A DNA stretch of 64,000 nucleotides from Desulfosediminicola ganghwensis (lineage in GTDB: Bacteria; Desulfobacterota; Desulfobulbia; Desulfobulbales; Desulfocapsaceae), in NCBI RefSeq assembly GCF_005116675.2, contig NZ_CP050699.1, forward strand, positions 1,697,001 through 1,761,000, read 5' to 3'. Position numbers and translations under genes: made by a program. This document shows, in pieces, positions 46,189 to 57,526 of the stretch. Under the pieces are notes generated by a model that saw nothing but the letters and a program-made list of their open reading frames with translations, had not been told where the DNA came from and searched no databases. The first letter of the stretch is position 1, and every line of letters begins with the position of its first letter.

Positions 46189-48450
46189 TTATTTTGTGTA
46201 GTGAAAAGTGAGTTTTTCATCTTTTAAATCGACGCTGGCCTCACCACCTCTGGAGAGCTGACCAAAGAGAATTTCCTCGGTGAGGACATCACCGATCTCT
46301 TTCATGATCAGGCGGCGCAACGGTCTGGCACCGAAGTTGGGGTCATATCCCTTCTTGGCCAGCCAGGTGCGGGCGCTGTCGCTTAAACGGATGCTCACTT
46401 TCTTTTCAGCAAGCTGCTCGCTGAGTTCTGCCATCAGTTTGTCGACAACCTTCTCGACCACTTCGTCGCCAAGCTTGGAGAAGCTGACGATGGAATCAAG
46501 CCTGTTTCGGAACTCCGGTGCGAAGAGGCGGTTTATTACTGTCGTGTCTTTGCCTCCTTCGCTGGTGACGAAACCGATGGACTTGGTTGCCATTTCACGG
46601 GCACCCGCATTGGTGGTCATAATGATTATCACATTCCTGAAATCCGCCTTTCTGCCGGAGTTGTCGGTGAGTGTGGAGTGATCCATCACCTGTAGCAGAA
46701 TGGAGTAGATATCGGGGTGGGCTTTTTCGATCTCATCAAGCAGCAGCACCGAGTAGGGGTGCTTGCGAATGGCCTCGGTGAGCAGGCCGCCCTGGTCGAA
46801 TCCGACATAGCCCGGAGGCGAGCCGATCAATCGTGCTACGGCATGCTTTTCCATGTACTCACTCATGTCGAAGCGCTCGAAATGTACGTTCAGCACCTGG
46901 GCGAGTTGTCTGGCCACCTCGGTCTTACCAACACCCGTGGGGCCGGCAAAGAGGAAGCTGCCGGTGGGTGAGTCCGGGTTGCCGAGACCGGCCCGGGAGC
47001 GTTTCACCGCTGCAACCACAGCCTCGATGGCTTCGTCCTGGCCGAAGATAACCTGACGAAGCTGTGGGGCGAGCTCTTTCAGGGAGCTGTAGTCGGAACT
47101 GGAGCCGCTCTTGGCCGGGATTCTGGCGATACGCGAGACTACCTTCTCGACATCGCCAACCTTGACCATGGAGTTCAGGCGGCCCTCAAGGCGGAACAGG
47201 GAGCCAACCTCATCCATGACGTCAATGGCCTTGTCCGGCAGGAAGCGCTCGTTGATGTAACGTTTGCTCAGCTCGGCCATGGACTTGATGGAGTTCTTCG
47301 AATACCTGATCTGGTGGTGCTTCTCATACTTACTCTGCAGACCGCGCAGAATAAGGATGGTGTCTTCAACAGATGGTTCCTCGATATCTATTTTCTGGAA
47401 GCGTCTGGAGAGAGCACGATCTTTTTCGATCTGATTCTTGTACTCCTCGTAGGTGGTGGAACCTATGCAACGCAGAATTCCAGCCTGCAGTGCAGGTTTC
47501 AGCAGGTTGGAGGCATCCATGGAGCCGCCGGAGGTGGCTCCGGCACCGACGATGGTGTGCATCTCATCGATAAAGAGAATGGCGTTTTGCTTATTCTCAA
47601 TGGCAGAGACCACGCTTTTCAACCGTTTCTCGAAGTCACCACGATACTTGGTGCCGGCCACCAGGGTACCCATATCGAGCAGGTGAATCTCAACATCCTG
47701 CAGCAGGTCGGGAACCGCACCTTCTTTGCCTTCCTGCCTGGCAACCTTATCCTCATAGATGCGCAGTGCCAACCCCTCAGCCATGGCGGTTTTACCAACA
47801 CCGGGTTCACCGACCAGGAGAGGGTTGTTCTTTTTGCGGCGGCAGAGCACCTGCATGATACGGCTGACCTCCATGTCGCGGCCGATCAGAGGATCAAGAC
47901 GCCCCTCTTCTGCATAGCGGGCGAGATTGATGGTATATTCCTTGAGCGCTTTGTCTTCCTTGACGGCTTCCTTGGGCTCGTTACCCTCGGGGACGTGGGG
48001 GAGCGGCTCCTGCTGCAGACCGTCCGGAATTTCGTGGGAGATGAAGTTCACTACGGCCATGCGACCGACTCCCACTGAACTCAGGAAGAACACCGCGTGG
48101 GATTCTGCTTCAGAGAAGATGGAGACCAGCACATCGCCACTGTCCACCTCTTTTTTGCCGCAACTCTGTACATGAGCCACAGCCCTTTGCAGCACGCGGT
48201 TGAAAGCAAGAGTCTGGGTGGGCTCCTGCTGGCTTGACTGGGAAAGCGTTGGCACATCTCCCTGAAAGAATTTCTCAAGTCGTTCTTTCAGGGTGTCGAT
48301 GGAACCACCGCATTCGTTGATTATATAACTAGCCAAATCATCATAAAGCAGACCGTAGAGCAGATGCTCCACAGTGACATATTCATGATGATGATTCTTT
48401 GCTTCACGTATGGAGCGAATCAATGATTTTTCTAATGTCTTACTCAGCAT
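46189..48450 (-). CDS. clpA: ATP-dependent Clp protease ATPase subunit ClpA
   Basis: It unfolds proteins and feeds them to ClpP. The protein is 753 residues. An N-domain (1-145) is followed by two AAA+ modules with Walker A motifs [16 protein letters not shown] and [16 protein letters not shown], Walker [14 protein letters not shown] and [12 protein letters not shown], and the sensor/ARM residues expected. No middle coiled coil of the ClpB type is present, and the IGF-type loop is IGFVTSEGG. clpS lies just upstream on the same strand. No clpP is in the window. Confidence 0.95.
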   Translation of the reverse strand: MLSKTLEKSLIRSIREAKNHHHEYVTVEHLLYGLLYDDLASYIINECGGSIDTLKERLEKFFQGDVPTLSQSSQQEPTQTLAFNRVLQRAVAHVQSCGKKEVDSGDVLVSIFSEAESHAVFFLSSVGVGRMAVVNFISHEIPDGLQQEPLPHVPEGNEPKEAVKEDKALKEYTINLARYAEEGRLDPLIGRDMEVSRIMQVLCRRKKNNPLLVGEPGVGKTAMAEGLALRIYEDKVARQEGKEGAVPDLLQDVEIHLLDMGTLVAGTKYRGDFEKRLKSVVSAIENKQNAILFIDEMHTIVGAGATSGGSMDASNLLKPALQAGILRCIGSTTYEEYKNQIEKDRALSRRFQKIDIEEPSVEDTILILRGLQSKYEKHHQIRYSKNSIKSMAELSKRYINERFLPDKAIDVMDEVGSLFRLEGRLNSMVKVGDVEKVVSRIARIPAKSGSSSDYSSLKELAPQLRQVIFGQDEAIEAVVAAVKRSRAGLGNPDSPTGSFLFAGPTGVGKTEVARQLAQVLNVHFERFDMSEYMEKHAVARLIGSPPGYVGFDQGGLLTEAIRKHPYSVLLLDEIEKAHPDIYSILLQVMDHSTLTDNSGRKADFRNVIIIMTTNAGAREMATKSIGFVTSEGGKDTTVINRLFAPEFRNRLDSIVSFSKLGDEVVEKVVDKLMAELSEQLAEKKVSIRLSDSARTWLAKKGYDPNFGARPLRRLIMKEIGDVLTEEILFGQLSRGGEASVDLKDEKLTFHYTK

Positions 48451-48490
48451 ATCGTTCTTCTCTGTCCTGGGGGTTGGAACCCCTTATCCG

Positions 48491-48805
48491 TTACGCCTTT
48501 TCCATGGAGCAACGTAAGGGGAACTCGTTTTTTCGAGCCAGTTCATGGACGATGGCTATCTTGGTTTCACAGATTTCTCGGGTATAGATTCCTGCTATTC
48601 CGATGCCTTTCTCATGCACATTCAACATAATACGAGTGGCTTCTTCCTGGGACTTGTGAAAAATATTCTCCAAGATGGAAATCACAAACTCCATGGAGGT
48701 ATAATCATCATTATGCAGTAATGCTTTGTAGAGTGGTGGCTCCGTTATTTCGATTCTGTCCTTGGTAACCACAGAACTCTGGCGGTCGTCGTTTCTTTCA
48801 GGCAT
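48491..48805 (-). CDS. clpS: ATP-dependent Clp protease adaptor ClpS
   Basis: The protein is 104 residues. The family core is YKALLHNDDYTSMEFVISIL, the acidic pocket that grips N-end-rule residues, then HEKGIGIAGIYTREICETK. It delivers N-degron substrates to ClpA, whose gene follows after 40 bp. Typical length and full core. Confidence 0.95.
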   Translation of the reverse strand: MPERNDDRQSSVVTKDRIEITEPPLYKALLHNDDYTSMEFVISILENIFHKSQEEATRIMLNVHEKGIGIAGIYTREICETKIAIVHELARKNEFPLRCSMEKA

Positions 48806-49323
48806 GATTGCGGTTGGTGTTATGTTAGATATTTTATATTGTTACTAGGTAGCTCGTCCCTTCTTCACAATTACAGTAATTCATAACCGGACATTTTCAA
48901 TGTACAGAGCAGCTGGTTTGTTTCAACCTCTGCCCCGGTAGAGAAATCCTTGTTTCGAGAACATTTTTGTCATGTTTCGCATTGCAAACTAGGCAGCTTG
49001 TGCAAAGAAAATCGGCATTTTCCTAATAGGTGATGATGAACATTTTGCTGGTGTTGACCAATTGGATCGATACTTCTTAATTTTACGTCATTTTTCTAAA
49101 TGATTACAGTAAAATTAGCTGCCTGTGAAGAGTTCTGTCTGGTTTATTTTGCATCCCTTCGTCAAGGAGAACTAAAATGAACATAATATTGGTACAGTAT
49201 TTGGCTGGTTGATACTGCTTAACCGTTTTGTATCAATATGTTGGAAGATGTGTCTGATGGCGGCTTCTTAAACGCCCAAAGGCCGGGAGAAATGTGTAAT
49301 CAGTAAAGACGAGTGAAATTGAT
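48806..49323. other. Intergenic region between divergent clpS and the DUF2971 gene
   Basis: About 520 bp. A tiny frame MNIILVQYLAGW (49177-49215) follows a good CAAGGAG site but is too short to support. No RNA or clear operator was seen; both promoters should be here. Confidence 0.45.
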
Positions 49324-50208
49324 ATGATACATAATATAACTTCCAAGTTGTATGCCGACGTACCTCAGGAAAGGCTTTACCATTATACCAGTTTCAGCGG
49401 ATTACTGGGGATTGTCAAAAGCAGGTCACTTTGGACCAGTGATATCAGGTATATGAATGACTCTGCCGAGCTGAAGCACACGGCGGATCTGCTCAAGACC
49501 GAGGTTTCTCGTAGAATCACAGCCGGTCACGCTATGCCTGACCTGTTGAATCAGTTTCTCGACTGGGTCACCCACCGGATAACCAACGGCCATATGCTCT
49601 TTGCCGCTTCTTTTCGTTCCAACGGTAATCTTCTCAGCCAGTGGCGAGGATACAGCAGGCACGGCAAAGGGGTGAGTCTGGGTTTTAATCCGGAATACAT
49701 TATGCGGTGTGCAGACCAGCAGGCGTTTCAGATCGGCAAGTGCATTTACAGTTGCGAGCAGCAGGAACTGTTGATCTGCCAGGTTGTTGATGCGGTGGAA
49801 GAACTGGCCGAAGAGCATGATGGCCGGTTGACCGAGCGGGATAGTGGAGGTAACCGCGTCTACAATCAAATTTTTGAGATGATCGAAAGTGACTTGTTAC
49901 GGATTGCGGCAATTCTCAAGCATCCTTCATTTCGTGAAGAGGAAGAGTGGCGGATCGTGTCACCGGTGATAACCAATTATCACCAGGCGGCGGTCCAGTT
50001 TCGGGAAGGGGTCTCCATGCTGGTGCCCTACATCGAGTTCAGGCTGAGTTCAATGGGTAATGGTCCCATTGACCTGGAGCATCTCTTTCTCGGGCCAACC
50101 CCGAATATCGGCATCTCCATGAACTCCCTCACCATGTTTCTCTCCCAGAACGGTATTCAGCCGCAAAAGGGAATCTCATATTGCCAGATCCCTTTCAGGG
50201 GGAAGTAG
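49324..50208 (+). CDS. DUF2971 domain protein
   Basis: The protein is 294 residues. The N-terminal part has the DUF2971 pattern: LYHYTSFSGLLGIVKSRSLW, DIRYMNDSAELKHT, then FAASFRSNGNLLSQWRGY and HGKGVSLGF, followed by FREEEEWRIV. This fold resembles ADP-ribosyl/ART-like barrels in structure reports of the family, but the activity is not established. Members are scattered and often near mobile or defence genes; here the neighbours are housekeeping genes. Confidence 0.82.
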   Translation: MIHNITSKLYADVPQERLYHYTSFSGLLGIVKSRSLWTSDIRYMNDSAELKHTADLLKTEVSRRITAGHAMPDLLNQFLDWVTHRITNGHMLFAASFRSNGNLLSQWRGYSRHGKGVSLGFNPEYIMRCADQQAFQIGKCIYSCEQQELLICQVVDAVEELAEEHDGRLTERDSGGNRVYNQIFEMIESDLLRIAAILKHPSFREEEEWRIVSPVITNYHQAAVQFREGVSMLVPYIEFRLSSMGNGPIDLEHLFLGPTPNIGISMNSLTMFLSQNGIQPQKGISYCQIPFRGK

Positions 50209-50387
50209 TCTCAGCGGGGGCGCAATTCAATACCACCCACCTTATCCGGCACCGGTATTCTGGATATCAAGGTAGCGGTAGCAGTACTCTATGCGGGTGG
50301 AATACTCGGTGACTTGGCAGTTATATGCAGGGCAGGCGTTATCGACCCGGCAGGTCAGGAGGAAAGCTGAGAACGCGAATTGCTGAG

Positions 50388-51752
50388 TTAACCTCTTCTC
50401 TGTAACTTCAGCATAGTCAGAAGCATCTCTTCCAGCACAATATGTTGAGGGATCGGTGAGCCCTTGAGCCGGAACTCCGCCTCAAGCAGCAGGCTCAGCC
50501 ACTGTTTTAGCTGGCCGCAGGAGAATTCCCCCGCTTTGGTGAAACTCATGAACAGCGCATAGGGGTGGCCGCCAAGCATATCGCTCCATTCGCCTTGTTC
50601 TTTTAAGGCAGGCAGGTAACTGCCCTGGAACTGTTTAGCGTTCATGCCGGAGTGCCAGGCTGGAGTAGGCTGGAGTTGCAGTGAGCGAAAGATAAGAAGT
50701 TTCCGTATATAGTTTCTGAGAGTAGCCAGGATGGCTAAACCGTGGGTACCGTTTTCCTGCAGGCGGTTAAGTATGGTGAGTGCTCGGCCGATCTGGCGCT
50801 TGCCAAAGGCGTCTGTGAGTTCGAAAAGAGCATCTTCCCGACTTCTGCCTACCATCTCTTCCAGGTCCTGGGCGACGATCTGCGGTCTGTCACCGACATA
50901 ATGGGCGAGCTTTTCCATTTCGGTGACAGCGGCGACGGGGTGAAAGCCGACCCGCTCAAAAAAGATTTCCAAAGCCCGTGGCTCGATGGATTTGTTGAAA
51001 TCGGCCAGGGTCTTGTTCATCATCTCCCGAATTACGTCTTTCTGTGCATCCTGGGCAGCTTTACTGGCCCCTGTGGCCACGGAGCAATCGATTACCAGAC
51101 CTTCTTTCTTGATGAAAGTGTAGAACCGTTGACGTTTGTCGACTGTTTCAGCGCTGAGGATCAGCACGTTCTGATCAGGGATGCCCTTTGTGAAGGTGTC
51201 GATGTATCTCTCAGTTATGTTGCCGCCACCCTTTGGAAGTTTGCCGGTGCCCACAGCCTGCACGAGCAGAGAGTCAGCCCAGCCGAGATCTCCGGGTTTG
51301 GAGAAGCCAAACATCTTCTCCCATTGTGAGCCTGAAATTTCGGAAAACGGTTTCTGGCTTTCGAGATCTATGGAACCAAGACGGGCAAAGGCTCCAATAT
51401 GTCGCATAGCTGGTGCGGTTTTTCCGGCATCACTATTCTGCTGAGCCTTATCCCAGATGGTGGAGGCGACTGTTTTACTGTGGAAAATCCGGGAATCGGA
51501 AACCCGGTAAACCTGACGCCCGGGAAGCAGGCTGAAACTGAGCAATTTGGCAAGTGTCTGTCCCTGATCCTCATGATCCCCATCGATTGGATGCACCGCT
51601 CCTCTGCCGTCTGCAGTCAGTGCTTCCTGTAACTGGTCCGCTGCTTCCTTGCAGAGATAGCGCTCGCCAAAGAGCAGGACAACAGAAAGTTCTGCGAGTT
51701 TACCCTCATCCTTGAGCAGGGCGGGAATTTCGTTACGTTTGATCAGGGGCAT
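50388..51752 (-). CDS. holA: DNA polymerase III delta subunit HolA
   Basis: The protein is 454 residues, about 100 longer than E. coli HolA. The N-terminal AAA+ domain (LSVVLLFGERYLCKEAADQL) lacks a working Walker A, as expected. An insertion at about 85-180 contains loop-rich text (FSEISGSQWEKMFGFSKPGDLG). The rest follows the family: VLILSAETVDKR, then FHPVAAVTEMEKLAHYVGDR and SREDALFELTDAFGKR, and a helical C-terminal collar domain. It helps load the beta clamp. The insert seems to be a variant of this group. Confidence 0.85.
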   Translation of the reverse strand: MPLIKRNEIPALLKDEGKLAELSVVLLFGERYLCKEAADQLQEALTADGRGAVHPIDGDHEDQGQTLAKLLSFSLLPGRQVYRVSDSRIFHSKTVASTIWDKAQQNSDAGKTAPAMRHIGAFARLGSIDLESQKPFSEISGSQWEKMFGFSKPGDLGWADSLLVQAVGTGKLPKGGGNITERYIDTFTKGIPDQNVLILSAETVDKRQRFYTFIKKEGLVIDCSVATGASKAAQDAQKDVIREMMNKTLADFNKSIEPRALEIFFERVGFHPVAAVTEMEKLAHYVGDRPQIVAQDLEEMVGRSREDALFELTDAFGKRQIGRALTILNRLQENGTHGLAILATLRNYIRKLLIFRSLQLQPTPAWHSGMNAKQFQGSYLPALKEQGEWSDMLGGHPYALFMSFTKAGEFSCGQLKQWLSLLLEAEFRLKGSPIPQHIVLEEMLLTMLKLQRRG

Positions 51753-52130
51753 AACAGCATTGGTGAGCAGTGAAAATCGAACTTTTGAATTGTGGTTGTC
51801 GCTTAAGGCGAAATTGACCGGTTTGCAGCAAAATACCAGAGATGAAGGATTTGGTCACTCAAAGAGTGTTGAGTGAGAGAGGCGACCGATAGTTTGTGTC
51901 GGTTGAGCCTGGTGTTGCATGGGCATTGAGTATGGGGAAACAATAAATTGTGGATGTCGATGAAAATATACTATATTAATCGACAGAAAGAGGGTGATAT
52001 GGCAGTGGCCAGTTGTTAAAGTCGCTTGCCTCGCGGCTTGGTAAACTCAGGTCTGCAAGCTCGATGAATCTAGGCATACTGAGATAACGTACTTCCTCTT
52101 TTTTTGAGAATAATCTTTGGGGAGAGAGCT
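51753..52130. other. Intergenic region between divergent holA and corA
   Basis: Promoters are expected on both sides. No gene or RNA was recognised. Confidence 0.45.
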
Positions 52131-53195
52131 ATGGCCCGGTTTCTGAAAAGCAGAGACAAAGTGCTGGGGAAATCCCTGGACGATGTGGTGTTTATCGGCT
52201 CACAAAAGGTCGACAAACCGTTTATAAGTGTTGTCAGCTACTCCGCGCAGGAATTGACCGAGGCTGAATGCCATTCACCTCTCGATTGCGCAGCATACCT
52301 CGATTCAGACCATGTCACATGGATAAGCGTGTATGGCCTGCACGATACCTCCTTTATTCAGCAGTTTGCACGAGGGCTTAATCTCCACCCGCTGGTGCTT
52401 GAGGATGTTGTGAATACCGGTCAGCACCCCAAGATGGACGATTATGACGATACGATCTATCTGGTTCTCAAATCCCTCAGATTCAATCCGGAAACAGAGT
52501 CTGTATTAAGTGATCAGTACTCGATGATCATCGGTGCCAATGTTCTGGTAACCTTTCACGAACAGCCGATGGAGATGTTTAAGCCGATACGGGAACGGTT
52601 GCGAAAAGGCAAGGGGCGGACACGAAAGCGAGGGACTGATTACCTGGCGTATGTGCTGCTGGATACCATTGTCGATAACTATATTGTCACGATCGAAAAC
52701 CTCGGCAGCCGAATTGAGGAGATCGATGATTCGATTTTCAAGGATTTCGATCAGGAAGTAGTAAGCACCATTACCAGATATAAGCGGGAAGTGAGTTACC
52801 TCCGTAAGACTATCAGGCCGGTGAAGGACCTTATTGGTCAGTTGATCAAGGTGGATTCCAATTTGATCAGCGAAGAGACGATGCCGTTTTTTAAGGATCT
52901 GCACGGCCTGACGATCCAGGCCGTTGAAGTTCTGGAAACCTATCGGGAGATGCTCAGCGATAGCCTGAATACCTACAATACCATCGTCAGCAACAGACTT
53001 AATGAGATCATGAAGGTTCTGACCATTTTCGCGGCTATCTTTATCCCCTTAACCTTCATAGCGGGGATTTACGGTACAAATTTCGAATACCTGCCTGAAC
53101 TTCGGTATAAATACAGTTATTTTGTATTCTGGGGAGTTCTGGTGGCAGTTGCTGCATTAATGCTGCGATTCTTCAAGAAGAAAGGGTGGTTGTAA
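52131..53195 (+). CDS. corA: CorA-type magnesium/cobalt transporter
   Basis: The protein is 354 residues from the ATG at 52131, which follows GGGGAGAG; the frame reaches back to 52104. The N-terminal alpha/beta funnel and long stalk helix lead to two C-terminal membrane helices. The signature loop reads IAGIYGTNFEYLPEL where most members have Y-G-M-N-F, so Met of the selectivity motif is Thr here. It transports divalent cations as a pentamer; the change may alter selectivity or may be neutral. Confidence 0.92.
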   Translation: MARFLKSRDKVLGKSLDDVVFIGSQKVDKPFISVVSYSAQELTEAECHSPLDCAAYLDSDHVTWISVYGLHDTSFIQQFARGLNLHPLVLEDVVNTGQHPKMDDYDDTIYLVLKSLRFNPETESVLSDQYSMIIGANVLVTFHEQPMEMFKPIRERLRKGKGRTRKRGTDYLAYVLLDTIVDNYIVTIENLGSRIEEIDDSIFKDFDQEVVSTITRYKREVSYLRKTIRPVKDLIGQLIKVDSNLISEETMPFFKDLHGLTIQAVEVLETYREMLSDSLNTYNTIVSNRLNEIMKVLTIFAAIFIPLTFIAGIYGTNFEYLPELRYKYSYFVFWGVLVAVAALMLRFFKKKGWL

Positions 53196-53521
53196 AAGGC
53201 GGGAGTATCTCTTTTTACCCGCGGGGGGTCACCACTGGCATAGCCGCCACCATGGGAGGCGGTTCTGTCAGTGTCTTCGCTGTTCCAAATCTGCAAGCAA
53301 ATCAAAAAACAATCACCGCTTTCAACGGGCATCAGACGAACCGGGGTAATTAGATAGGGGTGGAACCGGTTTTGATATGCACATCCCGTTGTGGGAATGG
53401 GATCTCAATACCGTTTTCCTTAAATGATTTATCAATCGCCATATGAAGCTCGCTCCTGACATGTATTTTCATGTCAATATCTTTCAGGTGACAGAGCAGA
53501 TCGAAATTCAGGGAACTGTCC

Positions 53522-55087
53522 CGAATGGCGCTAGTTTAAGCCTTTTTTTCATATCTGCTCCGATGCTGTATTTCGACCATTTCACTTCTAGGTTTGTTGA
53601 GTAACTGATAAGGTTTTGGTCTTCGCTTAAGACACCGCGGATCGCTTCGTCCAGGCCTGTCGAAAACTTTGCAACGAGCCACGACAAAGGATAAATCTGA
53701 GAGCATGTTTTGTCTTTCATTTGTGCTCAACCTAGAGGACCCCAACCGTGGTTCCCAACTTCTAATAGCCTGTAGACTTCCTTTGAAACTGATAGACCGG
53801 ATATCAATGTCTACCAGCTGTGTCGCTTGTAACATTATGCGCCGGATGCAGTTGTACGCTATGAAGTACATTAAAATTTCTTTCTTTATCATTTCAGGCG
53901 ATTGGCACCGGAGGATATCAAATCCCATCGTTGTCTTGATATCACGAAAGAAAAGTTCGACATCCCAACGCTTAAGGTATAACGCTGCAATTTCGTCTTT
54001 CAGGTACTGATCTTGATCGATTAGCGTGGTAACAATATGAAATTCTTTTGTTCTAAACCCTGATTGAGTCACCTTTACTTTGATTTGTCTCATAACGAGT
54101 TTGTCGGGAAGGTCCTCCCAGGTTTTCCGCGAATACGACACCATTTCCCTGTATACTGGTTTTTTCCATTCAATCAGTAGATCATCAGGAGCGAATTCTT
54201 TAATGCAGTTTTTCCTACCGACTGGTTTTCTACGAGCAAGTGTTATCACACTATCAACACAGCGTTTTTTCAGCTCGGCTAAATCGAAGTAACTACAAAA
54301 ACCTTTATCACCAAGAAAGATATCACCAGCCTCAAAGGTGGACCACTGCTTACGGAACAATGGAAGTTCGTTACTCTTTTTATTACCGATGGCATAGCTG
54401 AGCATTGTTCCGGTTTGCAATGAAAAGTATGCGCATATTCGTGCTGAGGGGAAGCCGCATCCTGGTTTCTGGTTCGATGACTGTGGCCAAAGCTCTTGAT
54501 TTTCTGCTGTATCCGCCATTGTAACACCTGTCCCATCAACAACAATTACCTGGCGATCATTTAATGAATGAGATGCACGTCGTGCTCCGGACCATTTAGC
54601 AGTATGTTGAAACACCTCAACAAGCAGATTTTCATCTAATTTCTTACGTGCACAGCAATATGAAGCGGTAGATGATGATGGAAGCCGAAGGCCGTGGTTA
54701 GATGCATATGATTGCAACTTTTTTACAGCTTCTCTACATCCACCGTCTGCATCAAGGACTTGGCCTAAGAAGGACCAAAAAGTGTTTTCCTTGGTAAACA
54801 AACGTCGTCTGCTCATCTTTCCCGAAGGATCCTGTTTGAGCAATTTCGTGGGAATGAATTGCCCAAAAATCTCTCCTATCTGTTTAAAAGAGTTCTGTCT
54901 GAGGGAAGTGATTTTTCGAGCAAATTTTTGTTGTTGGCTATGAGGTTTTCTACCTCGTTTGGGAAGGTGAAAACCGGGCAACATTGGCATGATTTGGTGT
55001 TGGTTTCGCATAGCAAATTATACCAATTTTTGCCAATATATTCAGTTGCTTTTCACCTATAAAACACGCTTAAACTAGCGCCATTCG
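53522..55087 (-). mobile_element. IS4-family insertion sequence inside the MscS gene
   Basis: The element is about 1.57 kb. Its ends are a perfect 20-base inverted repeat, CGAATGGCGCTAGTTTAAGC, and it is flanked by a 9-bp direct repeat GAACTGTCC (53513-53521 and 55088-55096). It carries one intact transposase. The intact duplication and clean in-frame repair of the host gene suggest a recent event. Confidence 0.93.
53536..55011 (-). CDS. IS4-family transposase
   Basis: The transposase is 491 residues. The DDE core has VIVVDGTGVTMADT (first Asp), IFLGDKGFCSYFDL (second Asp) and YLKRWDVELFFRDIKTTMG, which is the Y-(2)-R-(3)-E-(6)-K signature of the IS4 group. The N-terminus is basic and DNA binding. 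The frame is complete. Confidence 0.95.
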   Translation of the reverse strand: MRNQHQIMPMLPGFHLPKRGRKPHSQQQKFARKITSLRQNSFKQIGEIFGQFIPTKLLKQDPSGKMSRRRLFTKENTFWSFLGQVLDADGGCREAVKKLQSYASNHGLRLPSSSTASYCCARKKLDENLLVEVFQHTAKWSGARRASHSLNDRQVIVVDGTGVTMADTAENQELWPQSSNQKPGCGFPSARICAYFSLQTGTMLSYAIGNKKSNELPLFRKQWSTFEAGDIFLGDKGFCSYFDLAELKKRCVDSVITLARRKPVGRKNCIKEFAPDDLLIEWKKPVYREMVSYSRKTWEDLPDKLVMRQIKVKVTQSGFRTKEFHIVTTLIDQDQYLKDEIAALYLKRWDVELFFRDIKTTMGFDILRCQSPEMIKKEILMYFIAYNCIRRIMLQATQLVDIDIRSISFKGSLQAIRSWEPRLGSSRLSTNERQNMLSDLSFVVARCKVFDRPGRSDPRCLKRRPKPYQLLNKPRSEMVEIQHRSRYEKKA

Positions 55088-57470
55088 GAACTGTCCCCGA
55101 ATGCCTGGAACCAGGCTTTGGGGACAGGAGTTGAACCATCGGTTATAACCTGTGGATGTTTGTGCGCGATTTGCAGCAATAGTTTTTGCACCAACTCCGT
55201 GTCACTGCCATATGCGACGCCGACCGAGACCCTGAGCCTGCCCCGGTGATCATCAAACATCATATTTGTTACCTGGTTGGAGATAAGCTCCGAGTTCGGC
55301 ACAATGACATCAGATCTGTCAAAAGTCTGGACGATTGTTGAGCGTATACTGATTTTTTTCACGTAACCTTCTGTAGAGCCTACCAGTATCCAGTCCCCTT
55401 TTTTTATAGGCTTTTCAAACATGAGGATCAGCCCTGAGATAAAATTGTTGACGATGTTTTGTAATCCAAAACCTATTCCAACCGAAAGGGCACCTACTAC
55501 CACCGTAAGACCGGTTAACTTCACACCGGCTACTCCCAGCATGAGCAGGATAAGTGCGCCATAACAGATGTAACCTGTGATTGTGAGAATGGTATCCCGT
55601 GAGCTTTCAGAAAAATCTCCCGATTTCAAAAGCCTGTTCTCTGTCCTTGCCTTGATGTAGTCAATTGAAGGCCAGAAAAGAAGCAGGATCAGGAGAGCAA
55701 TTGTCACGCGCAGGGGGGAGATCTGTATACCGGTCAGCTGGAAGCCATGAACAAAAATTTCCCGGAGCCGCTCGCTGTCGACATTGGTGATTCCCCATTG
55801 GTGCAGGGTGAGTATGGCGGCTCCAATAATGACATATATTTTCAGACCGATACTCAAAACCGTGCTGGTTTGTGTCTTTGGCGCGCTCCCTTTTTCTTCT
55901 CTGCCTTGGGAAGTACGAAAAAACACTCTCTGCCTGTTGAGGAACAGTATGAGAATATCGATTGAATCATATAAGATGAGCGAAAAGGCAAAAACGGCAA
56001 AAGTGGCACCCAGTATATAGGCGATATGGATAACAAGATTCTTGAATCCAAATACTTCCAGCACAAGGAGAATAAGAATAGCTGAATAGACCAGGTATTT
56101 TCCCTGCTGCCATATCCCGGGGAAAAGCTCTTTGCCAATTGCTTTGGTCTGTAATGATAAGGCGATCAACCAGAGGATGAAAATGCAGGATGATATCAGG
56201 TTGATGTTCGGAAGCTGCAGTTGACCGGCGGGATAGCTCGAAGAAAAGAGTGTCAGGAGTCCTGTGGCAACACCGAAGAACAATACGATGAGAGAGAACG
56301 AGCGATTGTCCGGGCCCTCGGAAACAGGAGTGTCCTGCTGTCGGAAACGGGCGTGTATGGCGTGAAACAGTGAATAGATGACAGAGGAGCAAAACACCAA
56401 GGTTATTGGCAGCGTCAGGTATGCATATACCAGAGAAGAAGGCTGAAAGCGGGAAAAGAGTATCACCGAGAGGCAAATGGCCAGATAGAGTACCCGGATA
56501 ACGACACTATGCCGAACGTGAGCCTGGACGAGCAGACGCACCATGTTGTCCGGTTTACACTGCGTTGTTATAAAACTCCGTGCCTTCAGGATAAGTGCCG
56601 AAAGTAAAAAAAACGTTATGATTATGGCAGTATAAGCAAGTGAAAGATCCACCTTTTGTGGAACGATAGACGATCGCATTTCCGACTGAACCGCATCCGG
56701 AGTCATGCCGGAGGCCTGCAGCCAAAGAGGGTCATTACGGGTGTAGAGGTTTTGGCTCTGCTGCTCCCCGATATATTTGTCGAGTTGCTCGAGAGTTTTC
56801 TGGGTATTGAGCAGGGAAAAACGAAGTTGCGCCAGTTCGAGCTGCTTGTTCTGCTTGAGAACCTCAACCTCGGGTAGTGAATTGGCTGATGACGTGGAAC
56901 CGCCGCCATTTTCCCCACCAAGCCCACCCAGAACTGAGTTGAGTTGGTTGATTTCGGATTCGGCATATTTGATCTGGTTTTTCAGGTTCGATACATAACC
57001 CCGCAATTGCTGTTTCTTTGCCAAAGTCCATTCAAGATGCGGACGGTTTGCAAGGATCTGGAGAATGGCCTGGATCTCATGGGTTCTTTCAATTTCCGCT
57101 TGCAGCGATGGGGTGATCGCGTTCTCAGCCCGGAGGTCGGATATGGTGAAGACAAGTGTGGATATGCTGCATAGAAAGAACAGAACGCTTAAGAACATGT
57201 AGTTTTCAAAATTCCGGTTTGTTATGGATTTCATATTCCGCAGCTATTAAAGTTTGAACAGGAACTCGGCGATTGTGCCGACCACAGTATGGCAGAGCGA
57301 AGCCTGATTGTATATTTTTTTGTTCAGCTCATTATTGCTGCTATGCCGATAAGTTTTAGGTAGCCGATGTGAACAAAAATTCCTACAGATACTTCTCTGT
57401 GCGAGTTTTTCATTCTACTGGAATAGTCGATTTTACGAGAAGCGAGAAACGAGAAGCGAAGGGTAAGGCT

Positions 57471-57500
57471 GCCCGGACGGAATGAGGGTTCCGTCCGGGC
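57471..57500 (-). terminator. Strong hairpin downstream of the selenoprotein gene
   Basis: A perfect 12-bp stem (GCCCGGACGGAA and its complement) closes a six-base loop about 27 bp past the stop at 57527. No U-run follows, so it may act as a barrier or a Rho-assisted end. Confidence 0.5.
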
Positions 57501-57526
57501 GAAAGGAGATAGCGATTCTGCTGAGG

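Larger units (their letters stand above)
53350..57234 (-). pseudogene. Large MscS-family channel gene disrupted by an IS4-family element
   Basis: The 5' part (55075-57234) gives a 719-residue product: a signal-like helix, an extracytoplasmic coiled coil (about 40-160), about ten membrane helices and the MscS pore and beta domain (VGALSVGIGFGLQNIVNNF, KPIKKGDWILVGSTEGYVKK). It stops in the insertion after AWFQAFGDSSEWR. The 3' part (53350-53512) encodes SLNFDLLCHLKDIDM and ends FKENGIEIPFPQRDVHIKT, the family C-terminus. Removing the IS and one 9-bp copy joins the two in frame (AFGDSSLNFDLL). The truncated protein lacks only the last ~55 residues, so some function may remain. Confidence 0.88.

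Noticed and set aside
49177-49215. Tiny frame MNIILVQYLAGW with a good ribosome binding site upstream of the DUF2971 gene
   Set aside because: Twelve codons, no attenuator structure or conservation visible; chance cannot be excluded.
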